Made by a program: the position numbers and the translations under genes. Shown here one piece after another: positions 8,513-20,200 of a stretch of DNA of 64,000 bases; the stretch's first letter is position 1; every line of letters starts with the position of its first letter. A model generated the notes under the pieces. That model was given only the letters and a program-made list of their open reading frames with translations, searched no databases and was not told where the DNA came from. Source of the DNA: Robinsoniella peoriensis (GTDB lineage Bacteria > Bacillota > Clostridia > Lachnospirales > Lachnospiraceae); assembly GCF_042680125.1 (NCBI RefSeq), contig NZ_JBHTNY010000015.1; one strand, 5' to 3'.

Positions 8513-8565
8513 GCAAAGTGCACAGAGATAGAGATATCCTGTGTTACTTTGCTACTGTGCTTTGC
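8513..8565 (+). other. Intergenic hairpin with alternative pairings
   Basis: GCAAAGTGCACAG (8513-8525) can pair with CTGTGTTACTTTGC (8539-8552) or with CTGTGCTTTGC (8555-8565), so two stems exclude each other. No strong T-run follows. It may be a weak terminator or processing hairpin between the first two giant genes. Confidence 0.4.
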
Positions 8566-8670
8566 ATCTTTATTGCAAATATTTATATTAAAAATACAAT
8601 ATTATGTTGTGCAGATGTTATTTGATTTTTGCAGACAGCCATTAGCTGCCAGCAGAAGGAGAGAAGACGT

Positions 8671-11600
8671 ATGGAAAAAAAGAGGATGAAAAAGAAATTA
8701 TCAGCATGGTTATTAGTAATTTGTTTGGTTATGCAGTTGTTTACTGGTCTCGGCGTGGAGGCAGAGGCTGCTGAAGGAGCATTCACAGTATATGGATTAG
8801 AATGTGAATCAGAAGTAAATCCCCTGGGGATTGATAAAAGTACGCCCAGACTTAGCTGGAAATTAGAATCGTCACAAAGAAGTGTTATGCAGACGTCATA
8901 TCAGATTATGGCTGCAACCAGCAGAGAGAATCTGGATGCCGGGAATTATGATGTCTGGGACAGCACCGTTGTAGAGAGTGACCAGTCAGTGGATATTGTC
9001 TACGGGGGTAAAGAATTAGAGCCGGGAACCAGATATTTCTGGAAAGTCCAGGTTACGGACAACAAAGGAAACACGGCGGTTTCAACAGAAGAAGCTTATT
9101 GGGAAATGGGTCTGATGGGAACTCCATGGGATGCAAAATGGATTGAGCTGGATCTGGGTGCAGCACCATCACCGGATAAATATTCGGTAGAAATGGATTT
9201 TCGAATTATCAATGATGATGCAGGAATAATATTTGCAGGAAAAGATAATTCAAATTTCCTCATGTGGCAGATTAACACCTTTGAAAAGAAATTTAAAGGA
9301 GTGACTAGCTTCAGACCGCATCAGTGGGTAAAAGGAGCAGCGGCATGTATCGATGAATTTACAATTGAAGATGTTATTCCTGAGCAAGAGCAGAAGGAAC
9401 AGCATCATATTAAGATTGAAGTAGACGGTAACCGGATTACAACGTTTATCGATGACACCCAGATTGACCAGAGAACAAGCGAATATGCAGCTTATGGTAA
9501 ATTGGGCTTTCGCCAGTCATATGCTCCTGGAGACTGTGATGAACAGGCAGCGTACGACAATATCGTTGTGAGAGACGGAGATGGGAATATTTTATTTTCG
9601 GATAACTTTGACAGCGGAATCAATAACAATTTTAGTATTGGAAGTATTAATTCAGGTGAACTGGTTGTATCAAATGCGCTGGGACTGCAAAATGATGCAA
9701 AAGCGGCAGCACCAATGTACAGAAAAGACTTTGAAGTAGAAAAACAGGTTAAGAAGGCTACTGTGTACGCTAGTGCACTTGGAATCTATGAATTGGAAAT
9801 GAACGGACAGAAGGTAGGAGATGATTTCTTCAACCCGGGCTGGACCAATTATGAATTAAATCAGGATGACCGGAATTATGTCATGTACCAGGCATTTGAT
9901 GTAACCGATATGCTGAAGGATGGTACCAATGTAATTGGAGCCATAACCGGTCACGGATGGTATTCCGGAAAACTGTTTGTAGGCGGAAAAGAACGTTATG
10001 GAAAAGATTCCAAACTGCTCTGCCAGTTAGAAATCGAGTATGCGGACGGAGAAAAAGTAAAGATATCTTCAGATTCTGCCTGGGTTGCCAGCGGAGACGG
10101 ACCAATTGTATCAGATGATTTCCAAATGGGTGAAACCTATGACGCAACCAGGGAGATGCCGGGTTGGTCAGAAGCGGACTTTAATTTCCAGGGCAGCTGG
10201 AATCCGGTCAAAGAGTCCCGTTATGACGGAGATATTGTGGCACATATGGGACCCGGGGTAAAGGTTATCAAAGAAATAAAGCCCATATCTGTAAATGAAC
10301 AGGAAGAAGGTACCTACATTTTTGATCTGGGACAGAATATTTCCGGATTTGCAAGAATGAATGTAACCGGAGACACAGATACGGTAGTTAAGCTGCGTTT
10401 CGGTGAGATGCTGCAAAATGACGGGAGTCTGTATACTGCAAATTTAAGAAGTGCGGCAGCTACAGATTATTACACCTTAAAGGGTGATCCAAATGGAGAA
10501 ACATGGCAGCCACGGTTTACGTTCCATGGATTCCGTTATATTGAGGTGACCGGATATCCGGGAGTACCTACTCTGGATGATATTACAGGTGTAGCAATCA
10601 GTTCCCTGCAAGATACCACAGGAAGCTTTACCACATCAAATGAAGATATAAATCAGCTTCAGAGTAACATTACCTGGGGGCAGTTAGATAACTTCATAAG
10701 TGTACCTACGGATTGTCCCCAAAGAGACGAACGACTGGGTTACACAGGAGATTCACAGGTATTTGTACGTACTGCAGCGATGAATCAGGATGTACAGACA
10801 TTCTTTGAAAAATTCATGATGGATGTCACCACGAACCAGCGGGCAGACGGAGCAATTGCTGACTGGACACCTAATTATGTTACACCCGGAGATGGACTGA
10901 GCGGTTCATTCGGAGCTTCCGGCTGGGGAGATGGTGTTATTATCATTCCGTGGACCATGTATACCACTTACGGAGACACCTCCATTATCCGGCAGAGCTA
11001 CGAAGGGATGAAAGGATGGATTCGGTATTATCAGCATCTGGAGACCAAAGATCATCTGGTTGAGGGCTGCGGAAATAATTATGGAGACTGGTTATCGGTG
11101 GGAGCAGAGACCCCTATTGACTTAATCTGTACCGGTTACTATGCGTACAGCTGTGATTTGTTTTCAAAGATGGCAGAGGCAATTGGAGAAACAGAAGATG
11201 CCGCTATATACCGCAATTTATTTGAAGAAATTAAAAAAGGATTTAACAAGGCATTTGTTGATGAAGAAGGACATGTAGGTAATGGAACACAGACCAGTTA
11301 CCTTATGGCACTAAAGTTCAATTTATTAAAAGACGATGCAGCAAGGAAAAAAGCTGCAGCATATCTTGTAGAAGATATTAAGAATAAGAACTGGCATTTA
11401 TCAACCGGTTTCATGGGCGTTGCTTACCTTTGTCCGATGCTGACCGAGATGGGATACGCAGATGTGGCATACCGCCTGTTATTACAGGATACTTATCCAT
11501 CCTGGTTATACAGTGTAAGAGCCGGTGCAACCACTATCTGGGAGCGCTGGAATTCCTATGATTACGAGACCGGACAATTTGGGGATGTAGGTATGAACTC

Positions 11601-14184
11601 ATTTAACCACTACTCTTTAGGCTCTGTAGGCGAATGGTTCTACAATTACGTAGCAGGTATCTCATACGATGAGAAAAATCCCGGATACAAGCACTTTAAC
11701 TTAAAACCATATCCCGGCGGCGGATTGAGTTATATTGACAGTTCCTTTGAATCAGTATACGGAAATATCCAAAGCAGCTGGAGCTACGGGGAAGAAGACA
11801 GCTTCTGTATGAACGTAACCATTCCTGCAAATACGACGGCTACCATTTATGTTCCTGCTGAAAATAAGGATCAGGTATTGGAAAATGGAATTCCGGCAGC
11901 TCAGAGTGAGGGGCTTTCATTTGTAAAAATGGAGGATGGCAAAGCAGTATTCGAGGCAGGATCAGGGCAGTATCAGTTCACAACCGTACTCAGGCAACAA
12001 GTTGTTTTAAACATCGTGGATGAAAATTCAAGCAAGGCAAGCCTGGTAAGCATCAATGGTGGTGAACCACAGAAATTACCGGTTATTGAAAGTGTATATA
12101 CAGGGGACGAGGTTACCTTAAGTGCTAAACCAGAAAATGATGTGGATTATAAATTCTCAAAATGGTATGGTGAAGGCTTTGAAGAAGACAGTTCAGAAAT
12201 TACCTTACAGATCAATGGAGAAACAAAGATAGCCATTCAAAACAGTAATATTGAGAGGGAAAGTCTGGCAATTGGAAAGAAAGCAGAGGCAAGTACTTCC
12301 ATTTCCAATGGAGACTGGGGACTTCAGAATATTAATGACGGACAGTTAGTTTCTGTAGTGGGAAACCTTGGATTCACTACAAATGGATCAGATGGTGAGG
12401 ATGTAAACCACTGGGTTGAAATCGATCTTGGAGAGAATATGAATTTTAACAGAATTCATTTATACCCAAGAACCGATGTATTCACAAAAGATGGAAAAAC
12501 TCCGTCCTTCCCAAAAGATTTCAGCATTCAGGTTTGTAAAGATGGAGAAAGCCAATATACAACCATAGGAGATTATACTGATTACCAGGCACCTGCAGGA
12601 AAACCGGCTGTATTGAAATGGGAGGAAGCAGTATCAGCCAGAAAAGTAAGGATACAAGTAACCAAAGTTGGCAATCCACCGGCTGGTGAAATTCATTATT
12701 TTCAGTTAGCAGAGATGGGAATTTACAATCAGGCTTCGCTGCAGACTCAAAAATTAAAAGAGGCAATGGAGCAGGCAGCGGCATTTGAAGGCAAAGAATC
12801 TGATTACACAAGTTCCAGCTGGAAGATATTCAGCAAAGCACTGAAAATTGCAGAAAATGTATTAAATAATGAGAATAATACGCAGAAGGAGATTGATACA
12901 GCAGCGCAGTCATTAGGAAATGCAATAAGTGGGCTGATAAAAAGAGCAGACAAGACTGCTCTGGAAAATACCATTCAGAATGCAAAAAAATATTTGTCCC
13001 AGGAATCCAAATATACAGCAGAAAGTTTTGAAATTTTAAAACAAAATCTGAATGCAGCATTACAGGTACTGGAAAAGAAAGATGCTATTCAGACAGAAGC
13101 GGATGGGGCTGTAAAAGATCTTCAGTCAGCAATTAAAGGACTTACACCGGCAGGGGATCTACAGGCACCTTCCATTCCGGGTAATGTAAAAGCATCCGGT
13201 ATAACAGAAAATTCCGTTACGATTACCTGGAATGCATCGGCAGATAATACCGGTGTGGAAAAATATCTGGTAAAGAATAAAGAAAACATAGTATCAACGG
13301 TAACAAATGGTACTAAAGCAGAAATTAAGGGTCTGGCGCCAAATACAACCTATACGCTTACCGTTTATGCATATGATCAGGCGGGAAATGTCTCCGGCGG
13401 CGCAAATGTAACCTTTAAAACCCTGAATAAGATCCAGGTAACTGCTGTATCCTCAGTAAAACTGAATTACAACAGTCTCACAATAAAAGGCAAAGGAACA
13501 AAACGATTAAAAGCAGAAGTTCTGCCTGGCAATGCAGCCAATAAGAAGGTTTCCTGGAGATCTTCCAACAATTCCGTTATTTCAGTAGATACAAACGGAA
13601 AAGTAACCGCTAAAAAAGCAGGTAAAGCAACAGTCACAGTAAGGACAGCGGACGGTGGAAAAGAGGCATCCTGTAAGATCACGGTTACTACGGTTAAGGC
13701 AAAGAAAATTTCCCTGAACAAAAAAAGCAAAACCATTTATAAGGGAAAAACTTATCAGCTTAAGTCTTCCTTAAAGCCGTCAAATGCAACAGATAAAGTG
13801 GTCTGGACCAGTTCTAATAAGAAATCTGCTACCGTATCCCGGAACGGGCTTGTAAAAGCCAAAAAAGCTGGGACAGCGACAATTACTGCAAAGATATCCG
13901 GTAAAAAGAAAATAACCTGCAGAATCACTGTAAAGGAGGTGAAGGCAAAGAAGGTTAAGATGAACCTTCACAAGAAAACATTAAAGACAGGAAAAACATT
14001 ACAGCTTAAAGCAACTGTAAAGCCAAAGAACAGTACGGATACTTTAAAATGGGAAAGCTCAAATAAAAAGGCAGCAAAAGTTTCCCAAAAAGGAGTTGTT
14101 ACAGCTTTGAAAAAAGGACGTACAACCATTACGGTATCCACACCGCAAGGAAAGAAAGATTCCTGCATTATCACAGTAGAATAA
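8671..14184 (+). CDS. Giant secreted GH78 alpha-L-rhamnosidase 2 (CBM67-like insert)
   Basis: Extracellular GH78 rhamnosidase of 1837 residues. ATG at 8671 is chosen because AAGGAG lies 9 nt upstream; the longer frame from TTG at 8629 lacks a site. The signal peptide runs to about 33. Order: Ig-like N domain (35-165); a jelly-roll insert (about 165-315) with FLMWQ and FRPH, as seen in rhamnose-binding CBM67 of SaRha78A; Bac_rhamnosid_N; Bac_rhamnosid; catalytic barrel; C domain. The catalytic motif is canonical, TDCPQRDERLGYTGD (Asp681, Glu687, Asp694), and the base is Glu958 in GATTIWERW. Then come an InlB-B-like repeat (1110-1190), F5/8 type C (1197-1355), two FIVAR repeats (1360-1500), Fn3 (1503-1590) and three basic Big_2 repeats to the end. 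Of the four giants it is the most typical GH78. Confidence 0.92.
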   Translation: MEKKRMKKKLSAWLLVICLVMQLFTGLGVEAEAAEGAFTVYGLECESEVNPLGIDKSTPRLSWKLESSQRSVMQTSYQIMAATSRENLDAGNYDVWDSTVVESDQSVDIVYGGKELEPGTRYFWKVQVTDNKGNTAVSTEEAYWEMGLMGTPWDAKWIELDLGAAPSPDKYSVEMDFRIINDDAGIIFAGKDNSNFLMWQINTFEKKFKGVTSFRPHQWVKGAAACIDEFTIEDVIPEQEQKEQHHIKIEVDGNRITTFIDDTQIDQRTSEYAAYGKLGFRQSYAPGDCDEQAAYDNIVVRDGDGNILFSDNFDSGINNNFSIGSINSGELVVSNALGLQNDAKAAAPMYRKDFEVEKQVKKATVYASALGIYELEMNGQKVGDDFFNPGWTNYELNQDDRNYVMYQAFDVTDMLKDGTNVIGAITGHGWYSGKLFVGGKERYGKDSKLLCQLEIEYADGEKVKISSDSAWVASGDGPIVSDDFQMGETYDATREMPGWSEADFNFQGSWNPVKESRYDGDIVAHMGPGVKVIKEIKPISVNEQEEGTYIFDLGQNISGFARMNVTGDTDTVVKLRFGEMLQNDGSLYTANLRSAAATDYYTLKGDPNGETWQPRFTFHGFRYIEVTGYPGVPTLDDITGVAISSLQDTTGSFTTSNEDINQLQSNITWGQLDNFISVPTDCPQRDERLGYTGDSQVFVRTAAMNQDVQTFFEKFMMDVTTNQRADGAIADWTPNYVTPGDGLSGSFGASGWGDGVIIIPWTMYTTYGDTSIIRQSYEGMKGWIRYYQHLETKDHLVEGCGNNYGDWLSVGAETPIDLICTGYYAYSCDLFSKMAEAIGETEDAAIYRNLFEEIKKGFNKAFVDEEGHVGNGTQTSYLMALKFNLLKDDAARKKAAAYLVEDIKNKNWHLSTGFMGVAYLCPMLTEMGYADVAYRLLLQDTYPSWLYSVRAGATTIWERWNSYDYETGQFGDVGMNSFNHYSLGSVGEWFYNYVAGISYDEKNPGYKHFNLKPYPGGGLSYIDSSFESVYGNIQSSWSYGEEDSFCMNVTIPANTTATIYVPAENKDQVLENGIPAAQSEGLSFVKMEDGKAVFEAGSGQYQFTTVLRQQVVLNIVDENSSKASLVSINGGEPQKLPVIESVYTGDEVTLSAKPENDVDYKFSKWYGEGFEEDSSEITLQINGETKIAIQNSNIERESLAIGKKAEASTSISNGDWGLQNINDGQLVSVVGNLGFTTNGSDGEDVNHWVEIDLGENMNFNRIHLYPRTDVFTKDGKTPSFPKDFSIQVCKDGESQYTTIGDYTDYQAPAGKPAVLKWEEAVSARKVRIQVTKVGNPPAGEIHYFQLAEMGIYNQASLQTQKLKEAMEQAAAFEGKESDYTSSSWKIFSKALKIAENVLNNENNTQKEIDTAAQSLGNAISGLIKRADKTALENTIQNAKKYLSQESKYTAESFEILKQNLNAALQVLEKKDAIQTEADGAVKDLQSAIKGLTPAGDLQAPSIPGNVKASGITENSVTITWNASADNTGVEKYLVKNKENIVSTVTNGTKAEIKGLAPNTTYTLTVYAYDQAGNVSGGANVTFKTLNKIQVTAVSSVKLNYNSLTIKGKGTKRLKAEVLPGNAANKKVSWRSSNNSVISVDTNGKVTAKKAGKATVTVRTADGGKEASCKITVTTVKAKKISLNKKSKTIYKGKTYQLKSSLKPSNATDKVVWTSSNKKSATVSRNGLVKAKKAGTATITAKISGKKKITCRITVKEVKAKKVKMNLHKKTLKTGKTLQLKATVKPKNSTDTLKWESSNKKAAKVSQKGVVTALKKGRTTITVSTPQGKKDSCIITVE

Positions 14185-14208
14185 GGTTCTGTTCGAGGCA
14201 CAAGTATA

Positions 14209-14245
14209 CAGGTGAATGTGGAAGTAAAACATTCACATTTACCTG
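14209..14245 (+). other. Intergenic hairpin between rhamnosidases 2 and 3
   Basis: CAGGTGAATGTG (14209-14220) pairs with CACATTTACCTG (14234-14245): 12 bp with one G-T wobble and a 13-nt loop. No T-run follows, so an mRNA-processing or stabilising hairpin is as likely as a terminator. The next ribosome binding site starts 26 nt later. Confidence 0.5.
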
Positions 14246-14281
14246 GTTAAAATCGCAAAAAATGCGGCATAGGAGGAAAAT

Positions 14282-17200
14282 ATGAGAGGTTGGAAAAGAT
14301 TTATATCCGGTATTCTGACAATGGTATTAATGATCACGAGCATATTACCAATGACAGTTACAGCGGCGGAAAATTTAACACCGGGCCATGAGTTTACGGC
14401 TGACTGGATCTGGAGCAATGATGCAAGGGAAGCCGGGCAGTGGATGAGTTTTCGTAAAACATTTGATTTGGAGAAAGTGCCGGAAAAAGTAGAGGCATAC
14501 ATAGCGGCAGATTCTAAATACTGGCTGTGGATTAATGGTGAAATGGCAGTATTTGAAGGTATGGTAAAAACCGGACCGAACAGATCAGACATGTATTATG
14601 ACAAAGAAGATATCGCCAAATTCCTGAAAGAAGGCAAGAACACGATTGCCGTGCAGGTTGTCTACTTTGGTAAAAGCGGTTACGGATTCAAAGATTCCGG
14701 TAAGCCGGGCTTCTTATTCGACGCTGACTTCGGAGAAGGTGCACTGAAAGAAGGAACAAAAATTGTCAGCGATACCAGCTGGAAGGCAGTGAAAGATCCT
14801 GCTTATGGAAAGCATGATATGGATTCCAACTACAGGCTGGCGGAACCCAATATTATGTACGATGCCAATGCAGAACTGACAGGTTGGCAGGGAACAGAGT
14901 TTAACGATTCCAAATGGGAAAATGCCGTGATTCAGGCAAAAGCAGGAGAAGCTCCTTATAATGATCTTTGGGAACGTCCGATTCCCCAGCTGAAGGTGGA
15001 TGATGTAGTGAGATACACCGCAGACGGTACAGATGGAACAGGTACCTGGAAAGAAGAATATATAGATTCTTCCGCAAATGATGTATTTACTGCATTGGAA
15101 CTGCCGGATGAATACAACGTATCTTTAACATTTATGGTAGATCCTCTTTCAACAACAGGGTCAAATGCCCCATTTGCAGGTTCCATGGGACTTGCTGTTA
15201 ATATGAAAGATGATAATAACTTTTATATGCCTCAGGTAAGTATGGCGGATTTAAATGGTATGCAAAGCAAGGATTATGCGAATTATAAACCTCATATTCA
15301 TATTAATGGCGGATGGGATGTAAAAGGCCCATATGATATCAGCAGTTTAATTCCGGGAGACAAGCGTTTTAATACAAAGCACACCATGACTGTAAGCGTG
15401 GATGCTAACGGATTTGATGCGACTGTAGATGGCGCTGTTATGGAAAGAGTTAATACAACAGCATTAAAAGGCGGTTCCATTGGCTTTCGAAATGACAATA
15501 TGGAAAAAGTACGTATTTACAGCCTGGAAGTAAAATCCGCAGATAACAGCACAGTGCTGTTCAAGGATAACTTTGCTAAGGATAAGCTTGGAAAGCGTAT
15601 GACACAGTTTAAGAAACTTTCCGGCGCTGTTGATCCTCAAATTAAAGAAGATGAAAATGGGGATCACTATTTATCTCAGACAAATGCAATCATTCAGGCA
15701 GGTACGGTAAAACTTGGAGAAGGTGTAAAACGCTACACCATCCGAAATGCAACAAATCTTCAGGGTACACCTTATCTCAAAGTGAAATCAGCGGCCGGCA
15801 AACGTATCGATATGTATACCGATACCTGGAAAGAGCCGGCAGGAAATGGCAACTCAGTGAGACATGCCTACATCACAAAAGATGGAGAGCAGGAATTTGA
15901 AGCACTGGGATGGGTAAACGGATATGATGTTTACTTCGAAATTCCGGAATCAGTCGAAGTTTTGGAATTAGGATTCCGCCCGTCTACTTATAACACGGAA
16001 CCGGTTGGCAGCTTCACAAGCGAGGATGAGGACTTAAACTTATTGTATAAAAAGTCTTATGATACCCTGTTAGTAACCATGAGAGACAACTACATGGACT
16101 GCCCGGACAGAGAAAGAGCACAGTGGTGGGGAGATGCCGTAAATGAAATGCAGATGGCATTCTACGCTATGGACAGCAACGCAGGACTTCTTTACAAAAA
16201 AGCATTAAACCAGGTACTTGGATGGAAGAATGCGGCAGGACAGCTGCCTACGACAGCTCCAAATGGAATTGATGCTATTTCCGAACTTCCAATGCAGGCA
16301 CTGGCAGGGGTTATGTCCTTCTGGCAGTACTACATGTATTCCGGTGATGCGCAGCCTATGACTGACGGATACGATTCTTTATTGGCTTATCTGAAGCTTT
16401 GGAGCCTTGAATCGGATGGATTTGTATCCCACAGAGGCGGAACCTGGGACTGGATGGACTGGGGAAATAATCCGGATGGTAAAATTATAGAACAGGAATG
16501 GTATTACATAGCTGCGCAAAGTGTATTAAACATGGCCCAGACCCTGGGTAAACCAGCAGCGGATATTGAGTTCCTGGAAGATCGTATGTACAGCATTAAG
16601 TCTAAGTTTGATAAAGCATTCTGGGACAAATCGAAAAATGCTTATTACAGAAGTACCGGAAGCGGAAAAGCAGATGACCGTGCCAATGCTTTAGCAGTAT
16701 ATGCAGGACTTGCACCGTCAGGCCGTTATGCAGATATTGAGAAATTACTGGAAACCCAGATGGAATCCAGCCCGTACATGGAAAAATACGTTTTAGAAGC
16801 TTTATACATGATGGGTTATGATGACGAGGCTATGGCTCGAACAAAAACCCGTTATAAAGAGATGATCCAGGATGAATTTCCTACCTTATGGGAGTTCTGG
16901 GATAAAAATGCAGGTACCAGAAATCATGCATGGTCCGGCGGCCCCCTTACCATGATGTATATGTTCAATGCAGGTATTACACCATTAACCCCGGCATATG
17001 AGAGCTTCCAGGTAAGACCACAGACAGCAGGATTAAAGGATATCAATGCAGAAATACCATCACCTAATGGAGATATCGCTGTAACAGTGAAAGAAACAGA
17101 TACAGATACCACTTTAGGAGTAACCGTACCGGAAGGTTCGAAAAGTGCTGATATCTATGTTCCAAGAATAGAGGGCAAACAGACGATGATCCAGTTAGGA

Positions 17201-20200
17201 GATCAGACAATCTATGCTGACGGATCTGTTCTTGATTTACCGGATGGAGTTACTTATAAGGATGAAGACAATGAATATGTAGCATTCACAGTAGAAAGCG
17301 GAACGTATTCATTTGTAAGCAGTGAATATACAGGAGAAGAAAAAGAGCAGTACGATGTAAATGTAAAAGTAGTGGGACAGGGAACGATACAGGTAAATGG
17401 AGCAGATATTACAGTGCCGTACCAGAGCCAGGTTAATAAAGGTGAAAAAGTAACCGTTACTGCAGCACCGGCAGAAGGCTGGGTAATTCAGAAAATAACA
17501 GGTACATATCCGGAAATTATTTCTGATGAAAACAGCAAGGTTCCTTATACGAAGGAAATCACAGTAGACCGGAATGTAAATTTCACAGCTGTATTTACAG
17601 AGATTCCAAAGGAAAGACATGTATTAACCGTTGATGCAAATGGTTTGGAATATGCAGCGAATGTTAAGATTAACGGTGTAGAGAAGAGAATTCCATTTGC
17701 AGGGGCCTTTAAAGAAGGACAGGAAGTAACTATTGAAGCAGAAGTACTGCTGCCGTTAAACTATGAATTTTCAGGTTGGAGCACAGAAACCGGTACCACA
17801 GATGGAAACACAACAACGGTGACAATTGGCAGGGAAGATGTTGATGTTTCCTTTGAACTTACAGAAAAAGTGGAAAAAATTACTCCGGTAATCGTCACTG
17901 TAGCAGATAAGCCAGAGGGCGGCGGTTCCTGGGATAAGAGCAATTTAGTGGATGGACAGCGTATTTCAACAAATGAATCTAATGGATTTACTTCGCAGAC
18001 TTACAGTACAAAAGATATCAGTAAAGATCCTCATAATATTGTTCTGGATCTTGGGGAAGTGAAATCTGTAAATCAGGTAGCTTTATTCCCAAGGACAAAT
18101 GCAGCTGCAGGAGATAATTTAAGCTGTGCGTTTCCGGAATGCTTTAAGATCTATGTAAGTACAGACAATAAAAACTGGCAGTTAGTGAGATCTGTAGTGG
18201 ATCAGCCAAACCCGCGCTTTAAAGAGCAGGTTTACAGTTTTGCATCCCATGATGCAAGGTACATTAAGATTATCACAACCAGACTTGGGGATGTAGCAAC
18301 CGATGAAGGCAGCCCGACTAATTTCCGTGTACAGCTTGCAGAAATTGAAGTGTACAGCAATCCGGAAGTAACACTTCCTTCCAAAGATGCATTAATAAAC
18401 GTATTAAAAGAAGCAGATGATGTAAGAAAGACAGAAAAATATTTAGAAGCAACTCTTGCAACACAGGAAATATTTAATGAAGCATACAATACAGCTCAGG
18501 TGGTACTGGAAGAAGAAGATGCAGATGCAGATAAGGTAAATGGGGCAGAACAGGGAATGAGAAATGCAATTGACGGACTGATTCCTGCACCGAAGCCAAT
18601 TACCCTTGTGGATGAAGTAAACGGAATTTCTATCTATGCCGAAGCAGGAGTACTGCCGGATAATGTGGAATTAAGAACAGCCATGATTGAAGCGGGACAT
18701 GAAAAGAATGAAACCGTAGCAGAGGCAATGAAGGATGTTACCGATGAATTTACAGCATTTGAAATTACTCTTTGGGCTGATAACGTGGAATTAACCCTGG
18801 GTGAAAACCACGTCACTGCCGCTATGAAGGTACCGGCTGGCTATGACACCGGTAAACTTGCATTATTCTATGTATCCGGGGATGGGGAGAAGACAGAACT
18901 TTCCTTTACCTATACAGACAGCAATAAAACAGATATCCGGTTCCAGGCAGATCTTCTTGGAAGCTATGTGCTTGCAGACGGAGCAGGTGAAGGCGGCGAT
19001 TTAGCTACACTGAGTACCATAAAAGCCTCTGCATTAAAGCCTTCAATGCTATGGGATGAAACAACAAAGGTAAGCCAGATTATGGCATATGACACCAGAG
19101 GCCAGATTGTAGACTTGACAAATGCAGTCATTACATATGATACCAGCAACGGTAATGTTGCCACTGTAGATGAAACTGGTTTGATTACAGCTAAAAATAC
19201 AGGAACAGCAAAAATCTTTGTAAATGTTACTTTAGATGAAATGCAGGCATCCGGTTATGTCAGAGTAACTTCAGCAGAACCGCAGATCATAAATCCGGTA
19301 AAAGCAGAAGCAGGCAAAGACAGTATAACGTTACAGACTGCAGACGGTTACGAATATGCATTATGGACAGGAAATACAGGATTAGTATTTACAGAGAATC
19401 CCGTATTTACAGGATTAAATCCGGCAACGGAATATATCTTCTACCAGAGAATCGCTGCAAATGAAAACCATACAGCAGGAAATTTAAGTGAAGCATTGAG
19501 CATTACCACAGACAAAGAAATGATGACTGGTACTATCAGCCTCTCAGGTACTGCAAAAGAAGGGGAAACTCTTACCGTAAATACATCAGGTATCCAAAAT
19601 CCAAAGAACCTGGTATATGTATGGAAACGCGGAGACCAGGGTATTCAGGGTGCAAACGGAACATCCTATAAGCTTACAAAGTCTGATGTAGGACAAAAGA
19701 TTTCTGTAGTTGTAACATCTGAGATTATGGCTGGTATCTTTACGGCGACAACAACAGAAGCTGTAAAACCGGCAGAAGTATCAGTAACAGGAGTCACTTT
19801 GGATAAGACAAGCATGACTTTGGAAAAAGGTAAGAGTGCAGTATTAAATGCAGCCGTTGTACCAGCCAATGCAACCAATCAGGCAGTGACCTTTAAGAGC
19901 AGCAAGACATCGGTTGTTACGGTGTCCCAGAGCGGTAAAGTATCTGCGAAAAAGGCAGGAACAGCTGTTATTACAGCGGTAAGTGCCAATGGAAAAACGG
20001 CTGTATGTAAAGTTACGGTAACACAAAGGCCAACGGGTGTTAAATTAAACAGAACAAGCAAGATACTGGGTGTAAAGGAAACTTATACCTTGAAACCAAC
20101 GCTGAAACCTTCCTATGCTTCTAATAAAAAATACACATGGACATCCAGTAATAAGAAGGTTGTAAAAGTAAACTCCAAGGGAAAATTAACGGCAGTGAAA

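Noticed and set aside
7434..8516. Long minus-strand open frames (203 and 148 residues) opposite the Big_2 repeats; similar frames opposite the other giants' tails
   Set aside because: They are hydrophobic mirror translations of Lys/Ser/Thr/Val-rich repeats, recur at the same place in each paralogue, and have no ribosome binding sites.
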